The translations under genes and the position numbers were made by a program. DNA of 64,000 bases from Craterostigma plantagineum (lineage: Eukaryota > Streptophyta > Magnoliopsida > Lamiales > Linderniaceae): contig JAPQWV010000005.1 of NCBI GenBank assembly GCA_027422505.1, forward strand, positions 13,769,501 through 13,833,500. Reading direction: 5' to 3'. The first letter of the stretch is position 1. Every line of letters begins with the position of its first letter. The notes under the pieces were generated by a model. It was given only the letters and a program-made list of their open reading frames with translations, searched no databases and was not told the origin of the DNA. Below are positions 31,925 through 42,688 of the stretch, one piece after another.

Positions 31925-33792
31925 GGAGAACCTGTCAGAAGGGCTGCTGTAGGACCCTTAGTACTGGTGATATCACATTCTAAATCAGCTAGGACAGTGA
32001 ATGGGTTACAGTCCTCGCGCTGAGAGGTAGTCGGGGCAGAGCTAGTCGAGGATCCATTATTGGCCTGCCTTAATGGTGTGTGGCTGCCTCGAGGCCTGTG
32101 TTCCTTGGCCATAGACGCCGTGGTAGCTTCCCTAAGTGGCTCCTTTCCTTTATCCTGATTAGTCGCACGATGCCATTGTCGGCTTGCTTGTGGGCCGGTG
32201 GCAGATGTAGCTGGCCGCACACTTTGGTTTGCCTTGTTTGAGTCATGCGGTCTTGGCGGTTCATCCTTCCTAGTGGCGAGTTGTCGGGCCCCTATAGGCT
32301 GTTGCGGACGGTTTGGGGTTTGGTTTTTAGGGCATGTTCCAGCTCCGTGAGTCCACGAAGCGCATGTTGTGCACTTTTTAGGCCTCCACTCATATTCAAC
32401 CGTAATGGGCACCACAGTCGAGTGTCCCCCCTCCTTGCATGGGATACGAACATTGAATTGATCCTCGAAAGGCGCCTCTAGAGATCTTTCAACGCAGATT
32501 CTAGCGTATTCAAGTCTCTCAGCCCTAGCCGTCATGGCGTCGGCGAAGAGAGGCTTGCCAAGTACACTCGCCACAATTTCCAGCCCATCTTGGGTCCATA
32601 ATTCTGATGGCACGTTGCGTAATCTGACCCAGAGCGGGACCGCTTCATGCTGTTTCTTCTCAAAAGACATACCAACCTTCCAAGATTCAAGGAAAAGGGG
32701 TTGTCCTTGCATGAGCCAAGGTCCACCTTCCAAGACCGCCTCACATGACTCAGCGGTCCGAAACCTAAACTTAAAGAAGCCGTTAATAGTCGTACGGACT
32801 TCTACGAGATCCTTCCAAAGGGCACGGGCAAAACATTCAACATGGGGGGAAGAACGGTCTCTTTCCCAAAAAATACCCAACAAGGTGTGGTCCCATCTAG
32901 CCGTTCCTTGTTGAATCACCTCCCAAGGAGGGCAAGCTTCAGCCACACCGTCATTCATCTTAGGTGGCGTAAAGGAGAGGTTAAGCCGTGTCGGACTCGG
33001 CTGTCGTGGCTGATTGCGATTGATAGCAGCTCCTTGGGTGATGGCCGCAAAGGAGGGGGTAGTACGCTCTCCATTCAGCTGATGTGGAGGTGTCGAAGAT
33101 GGGGTGGCCCCGGTTATGATTTCTGCCGCAACTTCACGACCATCCATCGTAGAAACCCTAGTGTTGCTGGACATAGTTGGTGTCAAACCTCCACCAACAT
33201 CGGTTGTACATTGGCAGCGCCTCCCACCCAGATCGGCCCTGAGCCCGATGTAACAGTCCGGGTAGGGAGACGGCGATCGAGGCTTTGGGGCGGAGGTTGA
33301 TCCTCATCCGAGGCATCTTCAAGGACCGGGGCAGAATCCGGCTGGGATGCAGCCATATCCACGTCGAATCGAGGCCCGTTAGATAAATTCCCAGGCCCAA
33401 CAGTAACCGGGGCTTTGGATGGAGAGACCCTAATCGCGCCGTTGTTTCCCATAGGAGCAGACCCGGCGGTAGGGGCCGGCTCTTTCTCGTTCAGTCCAAG
33501 TTCCCGTCGTCGATGGGAGCTGATATGTGGCGGTGGTGTGCCCCTGCGGATCAGGCCACGTGCTTCATTGGGTGGGTCGCGGACAGGGACCACGGTGGAG
33601 GTGAACCGTCGCTTTCGTCTTTGCGGGATCCAATGAGGCTGAGTCAAGTTGTACCTATTTGCAGGCCGAGAACCATTGGGGCGGATCCAATAGGATGGTC
33701 AAACCGGGGGTTGGGCCGAGAACACCTGCGCCGGTGGATGTTGGTGGCCGGAGTTTCCACAGTGACCCGCGCCAAGAAAGCTTCAAAGGAAG
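31921..33792 (-). pseudogene. LINE-I ORF1, main part
   Basis: The frame 33186-31921 is open for 421 codons and is the best-preserved ORF1 here. It contains FAAITQGAAINRNQPRQ, the DUF4283 domain (GIFWERDRSS, INGFFKFRFRTAES, VLEGGPWLMQGQPLFLESW) and an intact CCHC knuckle CTTCASWTHGAGTC, then a Ser/Thr/Gln-rich tail. ORF1 and ORF2 overlap at ATGA (31921-31924). The upstream frames 33838-33644 and 33647-33183 give the N-terminal region (FEAFLARVTVETPATNI and a Pro-rich linker) after frameshifts. The first about 35 codons are at 40357-40461. Confidence 0.88.
33788..33792. repeat. Target-site duplication, left copy (gypsy-K)
   Basis: GGAAG lies directly before the LTR start TGATACAA. The same five bases lie directly after the 3' LTR at 40357-40361. 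Confidence 0.95.
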
Positions 33793-34730
33793 TGATACAA
33801 TCCAGGGCGCAAGCTCGAAAGACAACATGATGAGACAAAGAGAAACCCTCCGAAACATTAGTCCACCGAATGCGCTCGAAGGAATGGCCGGCCCGTTGAC
33901 TAGATTAAGGAAGAAGAAGATGAATGAGGCCTTGAGCAAACTCTTTATGGAAACCCAAGATAATGAGGCTAATTCTCATAAATACAGGCCCAAATCTATC
34001 AACCTTTTGGAAGTAACAAGGCCCAACCAATTGACCCAAGAAGGAGCTGAAAAGAAGGCCCAATGAAAGTCAAGAAAAGTCAAACTCGTCCATGACCTTT
34101 CAAGTCCCATCTCAAGTTCAATGGAAGTGGTCCAAGTCAAGTTGGGATGGCAAATTCGTGGCATGCATGAAAGAAGCCAAAGAGTCATTCAAAAGTTCAT
34201 CTTGAAGTCATCAAAATCCTCAAAAGTCACCTTGAAGTCATACATTGCATTAAGTCTTCATTTTTAGTCAAAGTAGTTTATTTAATGCTTTTAGCCTAGT
34301 TCCTTCTATTAATAAGCTATGTATGGACGAATTTTAAATCAGAATTATCATTTTTGAACTTGTAAGGTTTTTCCTTTTCTCTAGCTCTCCGAGTGCTAGT
34401 TCGAGTCTTTGCAATTGACGTGCAAATACTTCCCGGCTTATCAACTAAACTCGTTCCATTTAGTTGTGGCGCCAAAACCATCTTCACATAGCCTTCGTGA
34501 TTCAAAGGTGATAGGTTTCATATACCTATTATTGTTGGGTTCATTAGGTCATAGGGGGTTGGGTATCCGGGACACTTCTTCGTGTGTGATTCAAAGGTGA
34601 TAGGTTTAATATACCTATTGTTGTTGGGTTCGCTTGAGGGATCAGTTAGAAACATTTAGTTGCGTCTTTCGCCATTCAAGGCACGGCCTTTTCTAAGTGG
34701 AACTCGTACTCCCAATCGAGGTTCACATCA
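33793..34730 (+). repeat. Gypsy-K 5' LTR (938 bp)
   Basis: It starts TGATACAATCC and ends TTCACATCA, three bases before the PBS. A frame open across it to 34066 carries [18 protein letters not shown], the LTR-encoded tail of pol. Inside it a 45-bp block (gattcaaaggtgataggttt and following) occurs twice, near 34499 and 34589. Confidence 0.96.
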
Positions 34731-34733
34731 GTT

Positions 34734-34745
34734 TGGTATCAGAGC
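34734..34745 (+). other. Gypsy-K primer-binding site (initiator tRNA-Met)
   Basis: The sequence tggtatcagagc starts three bases after the LTR end and matches the 3' end of plant initiator tRNA-Met in complement. The leader from 34746 to 35026 is A-rich with two long poly(A) runs (34771-34820) and has no gene. Confidence 0.93.
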
Positions 34746-35026
34746 TAGTTGCCTTGAGGGTTGTTTATCCAAAAAAAAAAAAACAAAAAAAAAAAGGAAG
34801 CTCGAAAAAAAAAAAAAAAAAACGGAGAGAGGGTTTTATTCTTGTGTATTCTTACGCCTCGTTTGGTGTCCTACGTAATATTTAGTTGTCAAGTTGAGTG
34901 GGTACTTTGTCTACGTCTTTGCGAGATTAGAACGAGTCTCGGGGGGTTCACGGATAAGGAAGAAAAAAAAAAAAGAGTGTGAGTGATCCTACCTTTCACA
35001 TAAGCCTTCAACCAACGGAGAAAACC

Positions 35027-36250
35027 ATGGCCGACGACGAAAATCGCCAGGAAGTCCCGAATTTATTTCAACGAGCATTGGCGGATACTATAGCGGCTCA
35101 ATTTAACCGCATAATGGAAACCATGTTGGACCGGATGGACCAGCTAGAAACGAATTTCAACCGCAATCGACGACATAATACTTCTGACGAAGATGAGGAT
35201 GGGGAGCGGTCCGACGTCTCACGAGATAACAGGCGGAGAGAACGGAGAGGAGGAAACGACGATGATCTAAGAGGTATCAAAATGAGTATTCCAAGTTTTC
35301 AAGGGAAAAGCGATCCCGAAGCCTATATTGAGTGGGAGGCCAAGGTCGAGAAAGTATTCTCACTCCACAATTACTTCGAAGAGAAGAAGGTTCAGCTCGC
35401 ATCACTTGAATTCCAGAACTACGCATTAGCATGGTGGGACAAACTAGTGGCGACAAGGCGAAGAAATCGCGAACGACCAATCAGAACGTGGGCCGAGATG
35501 AAAGCGATTTTGAGGAAGCGATTTGTTCCCCCTCATTACTATCGTGAGCTGTACAACAAGCTTCAAAGCATGGTGCAAGGATCGAGGAGTGTCGAGGAAT
35601 ATTACCAAGAGTTAGATACGGCGATGACAAGAGCTAATGTCGAGGAAGATCCGGAAGCTACCATGGCTCGGTTCTTACGAGGGTTGAGGCGAGAGATTGC
35701 CGACGTCGTTGAGTTGCAGCACTATCTTGACATGGAGGAGATGCTACACATGGCTGAGAAGGTAGAGCGCCAACTAAAGAGGAAAGACAACCGAGCTTCT
35801 AAGCCGACCCCGTGGAAAAACCCTAGTCACCCGAAGCGAGATGGTGAAGTCGAGAAGAAATCAGAACCAAAGAAGAACGATCCGAAGAACTTCTCGAAAG
35901 GTGAATCAAGTAAGGGTACTTCTTCTCGTGTGACATGTTTTAAGTGTTTAGGAAAGGGCCACATCGCATCACAATCGTCGAACACGAAAACCATGGTCAT
36001 GCTCGATGATGGCACGTACGTAAGTGAGTGTGATAGCGATGCGGAACAAGAACATGAAGATGAAGGCGAACAACACGAATCAAGTTGTGACGAGCTTCTT
36101 GTTACCATGAGGGCGTTGAACGTACAAATAAAAGAAGACGACTCACAAAGACATAACATCTTCCACACCCGATGCAAGGTCCAAGAAAAGGTATGCATGA
36201 TGATAATTGATGCGGAAGTTGCACTAATTGTGTTAGTTCATACCTTGTAG
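35027..36250 (+). pseudogene. Gypsy-K gag, nearly intact, one knuckle Cys lost
   Basis: ATG 35027 lies in accATGg. The capsid spans residues about 85-240 (YIEWEAKVEKVFSLHNYF, LAWWDKLVATRRR, MKAILRKRFVPPHYYREL, ELQHYLDMEEMLHMAEKVER). A Lys-rich linker follows, then the knuckle CFKCLGKGHIASQS: the last Cys of CCHC is Ser, which would impair zinc binding. The frame then runs into the protease region and stops at 36250 because of a one-base loss near 36212. Gag of about 320 residues plus protease start matches the family. Confidence 0.9.
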
Positions 36251-36522
36251 AGAAGCTTGGGTTACCCTTGATCAAACATCCGTCTCCATATCGGTTACGG
36301 TGGTTGAACGATAGTGGTGAGATAAGAGTCAATCGACAAGCTCTAGTGAAGTTCTCGATCGGCAAGTACGAAGATGAGGTTTTGTGCGATGTTGTGCCGA
36401 TGAGTGCTGGTCATATATTGCTTGGACGTCCTTGGGAGTTTGATCGTGACGCTGAACACAAGGGGAAGACGAATAAATACAAGATCGTCCACAGAATAAG
36501 ACATACACGCTTGTTCCATTGA
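36213..36522 (+). pseudogene. Gypsy-K protease
   Basis: Downstream of the frameshift the reading is GSCTNCVSSYLVEKLGLP, then PSPYRLRWLNDSGEIRVN and CDVVPMSAGHILLGRPWEF. The GRPW block and the SCTN variant of the active site are typical for this chromovirus type. The active Asp codon (GAT) lies just before the lost base. The frame ends at 36522, followed by a Lys/Glu-rich linker in another frame. Confidence 0.85.
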
Positions 36523-36639
36523 CACCGCAACAAGTTTACAAAGAGCAGGTCAAGATGAGCGAAAAAATAAAACATGAGAGTAGAGAGGAGGAAAAGCGAG
36601 TGAGGGAGGAAAAAATGAGGAAAAAGAAAAAGAAAAATT

Positions 36640-38070
36640 ATGAGAAAAGAGCCGAAAGCAAGTGAGAAAAAAGGCGCTTTCTTCGCTAGCGTGAGAGATG
36701 TTGATCGGGCCATGGCTTCTCGCAAGCCAATTTACCTTCTCTTACTGAGCGATGCTATCTCTAACGATCTTCCGAATTCCATACCTTTGGAAATCGTGGA
36801 TGTTTTGAAAGATTTTGCAGATGTTTTGCCCGATGAAATGCCATGCGAGCTACCGCCGATTAGGGGGATCGAGCACGAGATTGAATTCCTGCCCGGATCA
36901 GCCATACCGAACCGACCCGCCTATCGTGCAAACCCGGAGGAGACAAAAGAATTACAAAAACAAGTTGACGAGTTGCTTTCGAAGGGGTTAATCCGCGAGT
37001 CTCTTAGTCCATGCGCTGTCCCGGTAATCCTCGTCCCAAAGAAAGATGGTACGTGGCGTATGTGCATAGATTATCGAGCTGTTAATAAAATTACAATTAA
37101 GTATCGTCACCCGATTCCTAGGCTAGATGATATGCTTGATGAGCTTCATGGTGCTCGCGTGTTTTCAAAAATTGACTTGAAATCTGGTTATCATCAAATT
37201 AGAATGAAAGAAGGCGACGAGTGGAAAACGGCTTTTAAAACAAAATTTGGCCTCTATGAGTGGTTAGTTATGCCATTTGGTCTAACGAACGCCCCTAGCA
37301 CCTTTATGCGACTTATGAACCATGTGCTACGACATTTTATTGGTAAATTTGTTGTTGTTTACTTTGATGACATTATGGTTTATAGTAAAAGCATGGTAGA
37401 TCATATTGAGCATATTAAACTCGTGCTTACCACCCTTAGAAAAGAAAAACTATATGCTAATGCTAAAAAGTGCATGTTTTGCATGGAAGAAATTATTTTT
37501 CTTGGCTATGTTGTAAGTGCTAAGGGTTTACGTGTTGACGAGACAAAGGTAAAGGCTATTCACGAGTGGCCGACACCTACCAATGTATCCGAGCTAAGAT
37601 CTTTCCATGGGCTTGCAAGTTTCTACCGCCGATTTGTTAAGAATTTTTCTACGAAGGCAGCCCCGCTTAACGAGTTGGTAAAGAAGAGCGTTAAATTTGA
37701 ATGGGGCGACTCTCAGCAAAAAGCCTTCGAGGAACTTAAGCATGACTTAACTCATGCCCCTATCTTAGCCTTGCCTGATTTTTCTAAAACCTTTGAGATT
37801 GAATGTGATGCTTCAGGTGTAGGTATTGGTGCAGTGTTACTTCAAGGAGGCAGACCAATCGCCTACTTTAGTGAGAAGCTTAACGGCGCTACTTTGAATT
37901 ACCCAACGTACGATAAAGAGTTGTATGCTGTTGTGAGGGCGTTGGAGACGTGGCAGCATTATCTCTTGCCGAAGGAGTTCGTGATTCATACCGATCATGA
38001 ATCGATAAAGTATCTAAAGGGGCAGAAAAAATCTCCACAAGAGGCACGCCAAGTGGATTTCATTTATTGA
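36640..38070 (+). CDS. Gypsy-K reverse transcriptase / RNase H, open frame
   Basis: This 476-codon frame is intact. It has [90 protein letters not shown] and the catalytic [13 protein letters not shown]. RNase H follows: [35 protein letters not shown] and [14 protein letters not shown] frameshift at about 38040 ends it (should continue to [20 protein letters not shown]). In the living element this is part of one gag-pol protein, so it is a broken piece with a complete RT domain. Confidence 0.95.
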   Translation: MRKEPKASEKKGAFFASVRDVDRAMASRKPIYLLLLSDAISNDLPNSIPLEIVDVLKDFADVLPDEMPCELPPIRGIEHEIEFLPGSAIPNRPAYRANPEETKELQKQVDELLSKGLIRESLSPCAVPVILVPKKDGTWRMCIDYRAVNKITIKYRHPIPRLDDMLDELHGARVFSKIDLKSGYHQIRMKEGDEWKTAFKTKFGLYEWLVMPFGLTNAPSTFMRLMNHVLRHFIGKFVVVYFDDIMVYSKSMVDHIEHIKLVLTTLRKEKLYANAKKCMFCMEEIIFLGYVVSAKGLRVDETKVKAIHEWPTPTNVSELRSFHGLASFYRRFVKNFSTKAAPLNELVKKSVKFEWGDSQQKAFEELKHDLTHAPILALPDFSKTFEIECDASGVGIGAVLLQGGRPIAYFSEKLNGATLNYPTYDKELYAVVRALETWQHYLLPKEFVIHTDHESIKYLKGQKKSPQEARQVDFIY

Positions 38071-39527
38071 GGCATTCCCATACGTCGTTCAATACAAGAA
38101 AGGTAAAGAAAATGTTGTTGCCGACGCACTCTCACGAAGGTACTCTTTGATTACTACTTTAAGTGCGGAAATCATGGGCTTTGAATTTATTAAAGACTTG
38201 TATGAATCTGATCTTGATTTTGCCCATGTTTTTAAAGCATGTGAGAAGGGAGCTTTCAACAAGTTTTATCGACATGAAGGTTTTTGTTTAAAGAAAATAA
38301 ATGTGCATTCCTTCATGCTCGCTAAGAGAACTTTAATTCGTGAGGCTCATGGCGGAGGTTTAATGGCTCACTTTGGTATCTTGAAAACTATTGATATATT
38401 GCGTGAGCATTTTTTTTGGCCTAACATGAAAAAGATGTTGAAAGGATATGTGACCGGTGTATCGATTGTAAGCGTGCTAAGTCTACATCCCGTCCCCACG
38501 GTTTGTATACTCCACTTCCTATTCCTTTTCTCCGTGGACCGATATTTCTATGGATTTTATCCTTGGATTACCCCGTTCGCCACGAGGAATGGATTCTGTT
38601 CTTGTAGTTGTTGATCGGTTTTCAAAAATGGCACATTTTATTGCTTGTAAAAAGACTAACGATGCCAAACAGATTTCAGATTTGTTTTTCAAGGAAATTG
38701 TGCGCCTTCATGGTGTTCCAAAGACAATCGTATCGGACAGGGACGTTAAGTTTCTAAGCTACTTCTGGAAAACACTATGGGGCAAGTTGGGAACGAAACT
38801 ATTGTTCTCCACTACAAGTCACCCGCAAACGGACACAACCGAGGTAACAAACCGCACTTTGGGGGCTGTACTTCGGGCAATTATCAATAAAAACTTGAAA
38901 GGTTGGGAGGAGTGTTTACCTATTGCTGAATTTGCTTATAATCGTACAGTACATACATCGACGAAGTATTCTCCTTTTGAGCTCGTATATGGCTTTAATC
39001 CCTTGACTCCCTTAGATCTGTCCCCTTTGCCTACTAACGAAAAGTTCAGTTTAGATGGAGAAAAGCGGGCAGAAACGGTAAAGAAACTTCACGAACAAGC
39101 ACGAGCCAACATTGAGAGGCGCACTATGCAATATGCAAAGCAGGCGAACAAAGGCCGAAAGAAGATGGTATTTGAACCCGGTGATTGGGTTTGGGTGCAT
39201 ATGTGCAAGGAGAGGTTTCCCGCATCTCGACGAACCAAGCTACATCCTCGCGGCGATGGGCCTTTTCAAATCATAGCACGAATTAACGATAACGCCTACA
39301 AGCTAGATCTCCCCGGAGACTATGGGGTAAGTGCTTCCTTTAATGTGACTGACCTGACTCCTTTTGAATTTGATGTAGGTCAAGCTGATTCGAGGACGAA
39401 TCATTTTCAAGAAGGGGGAGATGATACAATCCAGGGCGCAAGCTCGAAAGACAACATGATGAGACAAAGAGAAACCCTCCGAAACATTAGTCCACCGAAC
39501 GCGCTCGAAGAATGGCCGGCCCGTTGA
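38071..39527 (+). pseudogene. Gypsy-K integrase, frameshifted, reading into the 3' LTR
   Basis: The frame 38147-38614 carries AEIMGFEFIKDLYESD and the H2C2 finger start ([11 protein letters not shown]). Two small frameshifts near 38455 and 38525 break it. The frame 38550-39527 has [54 protein letters not shown] (the usual GQ after TD is altered), [14 protein letters not shown] and [20 protein letters not shown]. It then reads [16 protein letters not shown] across the LTR start at 39422 and ends at 39527 because of a one-base loss in the LTR. Confidence 0.92.
39409..39421 (+). other. Gypsy-K polypurine tract
   Basis: The run aagaagggggaga lies directly before the LTR start TGATACAA. It is also pol coding sequence. 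Confidence 0.88.
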
Positions 39528-40356
39528 CTAGATTAAGGAAGAAGAAGATGAATGAGGCCTTGAGCAACTCTTTATGGAAACCCAAGATAATGAGGCTAAT
39601 TCTCATAAATACAGGCCCAATCTATCAACCTTTTGGAAGTAACAAGGCCCAACCAATTGACCCAAGAAGGAGCTGAAAAGAAGGCCCAATGAAAGTCAAG
39701 AAAAGTCAAACTCGTCCATGACCTTTCAAGTCCCATCTCAAGTTCAATGGAAGTGGTCCAAGTCAAGTTGGGATGGCAAATTCGTGGCATGCATGAAAGA
39801 AGCCAAAGAGTCATTCAAAAGTTCATCTTGAAGTCATCAAAATCCTCAAAAGTCACCTTGAAGTCATACATTGCATTAAGTCTTCATTTTTAGTCAAAGT
39901 AGTTTATTTAATGCTTTTAGCCTAGTTCCTTCTATTAATAAGCTATGTATGGACGAATTTTAAATCAGAATTATCATTTTTGAACTTGTAAGGTTTTTCC
40001 TTTTCTCTAGCTCTCCGAGTGCTAGTTCGAGTCTTTGCAATTGACGTGCAAATACTTCCCGGCTTATCAACTAAACTCGTTCCATTTAGTTGTGGCGCCA
40101 AAACCATCTTCACATAGCCTTCGTGATTCAAAGGTGATAGGTTTCATATACCTATTATTGATGGGTTCGTTAGGTCATAGGGGGTTGGGTATCCGGGACA
40201 CTTCTTCGTGTGTGATTCAAAGGTGATAGGTTTAATATACCTATTGTTGTTGGGTTCGCTTGAGGGATCAGTTAGAAACATTTAGTTGCGTCTTTCGCCA
40301 TTCAAGGCACGGCCTTTTCTAAGTGGAACTCGTACTCCCAATCGAGGTTCGCATCA
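39422..40356 (+). repeat. Gypsy-K 3' LTR (935 bp)
   Basis: Same sequence as 33793-34730 except four substitutions and three one-base deletions. The deletion near 39508 closes the pol frame that is open in the 5' LTR. Confidence 0.96.
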
Positions 40357-40361
40357 GGAAG
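40357..40361. repeat. Target-site duplication, right copy (gypsy-K)
   Basis: GGAAG, identical to 33788-33792. Confidence 0.95.
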
Positions 40362-40632
40362 CCACGTCGAACCGATCATCGAAGGCAGTGATATTGCGTC
40401 TCAGAGCCTCATAATCAGGTGTAGGCCCCAAAGATGACGGATCAAATGATGGATCAGCCATAGAAGAGGGTGAAAGATGACGGACTACGAAAGGTTTGTG
40501 GACGAAAACACACGCGAAAGCCTAAAACCCTTCCATCACCGTCTGAACCCGGCGAGGGAGGGTGATCGGGCGTTCTCCGGCGGCAGTCAAGGTGGCGGTG
40601 GTGACTCTGGTGGCGGATGGTGTGCTATTAAG
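40362..40632 (-). pseudogene. LINE-I ORF1 start and 5' UTR
   Basis: ATG 40461 (minus) gives MADPSFDPSSLGPTPDYEAL, running in frame to DVAS at the K junction and on to FEAFLARV at 33787 and below. Upstream is G/C-rich 5' UTR. The end near 40632 is set by the start of an inverted-repeat block. Confidence 0.75.
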
Positions 40633-40813
40633 CATTCGAAAATCTAACATGTTTAGGAAAAGAGCAGAGAAAACGTTCGAATAAAAGGAGAGAACGAGAT
40701 TTTATTTGGTCAGCTTAGGAAAACCAATCTTCGGAGGCTAGGTGGTTTTTAACCACTACAAAACCCTTTAACCCGTATTACAGTCCTAAATATGTTTAGA
40801 ATTCGAATGAAAG
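40633..40813. mobile_element. Possible MITE with about 26-bp terminal inverted repeats
   Basis: The left end (40633-40658) and the reverse complement of the right end (40788-40813) share cattcga, a ctaa-c/a-at-ttagga pattern, at roughly 80 percent. The body is 181 bp, non-coding, with an inner hairpin (aggtggtt / aaccacta near 40740). No clear target duplication is visible, so it could instead be a folded LTR part. Confidence 0.4.
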
Positions 40814-42629
40814 GTCATGCGATTCAATAGATCTTATTTTACGATTTTTTGAATTTTATGCTGCGTATGATGTGTTATTATGTGCCTTTTTGGATTCAAA
40901 TGAGTTCTGTATTTTGATTTTGTGCTTATGTTGTTTGAGCATGAAATTCTGGAAAAACTAGGGTTTGTGATATGAAGATTTGAAGAAATCGGTCGATTTT
41001 ACGTTTTGCGGGTCGACTCAATTCGCGAATTAAGGGTTAGAGAGTTTCGGGTGATTTTAAAAGTTCGCGGGCGATATGTTATTTCGCGAATCGAGTGAAA
41101 AAGGATTTTTAATTGAATAGGAAATCGGGGTTTTCGGGTTGCGAACTTTGTCGCGGGCCCAAGAGGTTTTCGTAGTATGAGTAAAAAGGGATTTCATGGC
41201 CAGGGTTTCGGGTTCTCGCGGGCTTAAGCGTTTCGTGGGTTGTGAGATAGCGTCGGGCCAATTTTGAGCTTCGCGGGGTGATTCCTTTGTGAGACGGCGG
41301 GATTGTTGCGGGCTTGAGACGGGCTTCGTACGTTTGGTCGAACGATTTCGCGAACTCAGCGAAAGTCTTTCGCGAATTCGAACGTTGACCCAAAAGTTCA
41401 CGGGTTGACCAATTTAAATCGGGCGATTCGCGAAACTCAGCGAGTGATTTCGCAAAGTCGGGCATTGACTCGAAAGTTTCGCGGGTTGACCAGCTTTTTA
41501 AATGTGGACTTCGGGTGATTTCGATTTGGGCTTTGACCGAAATTTGTGTGAGTTGACCAGCTATTAAATTTTTGGGCTTTTGCCCTATTTCAGGCCCAAC
41601 TATTTTAAATAAAATTATTTTCGGCTCAAATCATTTTAAATTAGAATTTTTTATACTTTGACCAGAATTTTCGGGTCAACCCATATTTTATTACTTCAAG
41701 ATTATTTTTGGATTTTAAAACATTCTGCCTAGTTCGGTAGTTATACGAGTTAGGTGATTTCAGTGCTTGAGACATGTTACGTGCTATATGAAATTGATTT
41801 GTGTGTGCATTGCACTACATGGCACGGGTGAGATTGTTGTACCGTATTTATACGGTGTCGGATGAGTTGGGTAGAGTGACCATTATTGGTCGTCAGGTCT
41901 GGACTCGATTGGGCACCTGGTGGGAAATAGGATTTGCGACACCTGTCTACTCGGGATTGAGCCACCCGAGGTGTATACCACCGGATATAAATTTGGCTCA
42001 GTGACGGCAGACAGATGTGAGATTCCTGTCTATCCGGGTTAGTGGTACACTACTCGGGGAAAAATCGTCGGGTTGAGATTGTGTGCGGAAGAGCGACCTG
42101 GCGCGGCCAGGAGTGGGCTACCGCATGGTTTATGGCGTACTTTGCCATTGCGCGCGTGGATGCCGAGTCTAGCCGAGGGCTCTGTTATGTGTTGAGAGTT
42201 GACGTCGGTCTGAGCGTGCATTTTATTGTGATGTGAGAATTTGGGATTGGGATGAGTGCACGCACGCATTGCATGTTTTTATTACCACCTACTGGGCAAT
42301 TTTGCTCAGGGTTTTATTTTTCTAGGTAAGAATGAGCCCGGCACCAATGAGTGTCAGGGTGAGCAGTCGGCTAGCTGGCGGCGGTGACTCCACGGGCTTT
42401 TGAGGGCGGCGGTGTACATGGGACGCGACCTGTGGAGAGGCGTAGAATTGTCGGGTTTAGATTTTTGGGGCTTCGGCCCGTTGTATTATAGTGACGTGTT
42501 TTGTAAACCCGACTTTAGATTATATATGTATATTATTTTCTTTAAAAAAGTTTTTGATAAATCGGGTCCTCCGCGACTTTCGTTGCGGAAATCCGCCAAT
42601 TAACTTAATTAGGAAGTAGGGTCTCCACA
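40814..42629 (+). repeat. Tekay-like LTR L (5'-truncated)
   Basis: The region 42290-42629 matches LTR P in reverse: the segments around tactgggcaa, gtgactccacgg, gggcggcg and cgcaactt/gcggaaatccgcca. It ends TCTCCACA, with CA at 42628-42629. A TTCGCGAA array lies at 40990-41480. No TGTAATACC start is seen, and no PBS follows, so it is a lone or truncated LTR. Region 41480-42290 is non-coding LTR DNA. Confidence 0.75.
40990..41480. repeat. TTCGCGAA motif array in LTR L
   Basis: Five or more exact TTCGCGAA sites and many variants (ttcgcggg, tttcgtgg) lie between 41020 and 41440, again with irregular spacing. Confidence 0.82.
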
Positions 42630-42676
42630 CATAACATGCACATACTATTCAAATATCTACAGAACCTAAAGCCTAG

Positions 42677-42688
42677 GCTCTGATACCA
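42677..42688 (-). other. Primer-binding site of element M
   Basis: Plus strand gctctgatacca, so tggtatcagagc on the minus strand, complementary to initiator tRNA-Met. Confidence 0.85.

Larger units (their letters stand above)
33793..40356 (+). mobile_element. Gypsy-K, young CRM-like chromovirus inserted in LINE-I ORF1
   Basis: A complete LTR element of 6564 bp: 5' LTR 33793-34730, PBS, gag, protease, RT/RNase H, integrase, polypurine tract, 3' LTR 39422-40356, flanked by GGAAG. By base-by-base comparison the LTRs differ by four substitutions and three one-base deletions in about 935 bp. LINE-I ORF1 reading is continuous if K is removed. Clade: gag, protease (DGGSCTN type) and the pol frame that runs into the 3' LTR resemble CRM elements; this clade call is an inference. 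Confidence 0.96.
19941..40632 (-). mobile_element. LINE-I, full-length-type LINE split into three pieces by J and K
   Basis: The pieces are 19941-21187 (3' UTR and ORF2 C-terminus), about 29424-33792 (most of ORF2 and ORF1) and 40357-40632 (start of ORF1 and 5' UTR). Together they make about 5.9 kb, the size of LINE-D. Reading joins at both breaks: at J the RT block ends RAFLW on one side and resumes GSNAKVAW on the other; at K the frame passes DVAS then FEAF. The tail is a T-run at 19941-19951. LINE-I was therefore present before both gypsy insertions. No target duplication found. Confidence 0.92.

Noticed and set aside
34660..34982. Short Lys-rich proteins near 34700-34980
   Set aside because: They are translations of poly(A) runs in the leader of gypsy-K between PBS and gag.
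42400..42603. Coding frame at 42400-42603
   Set aside because: It lies in the part of LTR L that matches LTR P in reverse, where the frame is not kept.
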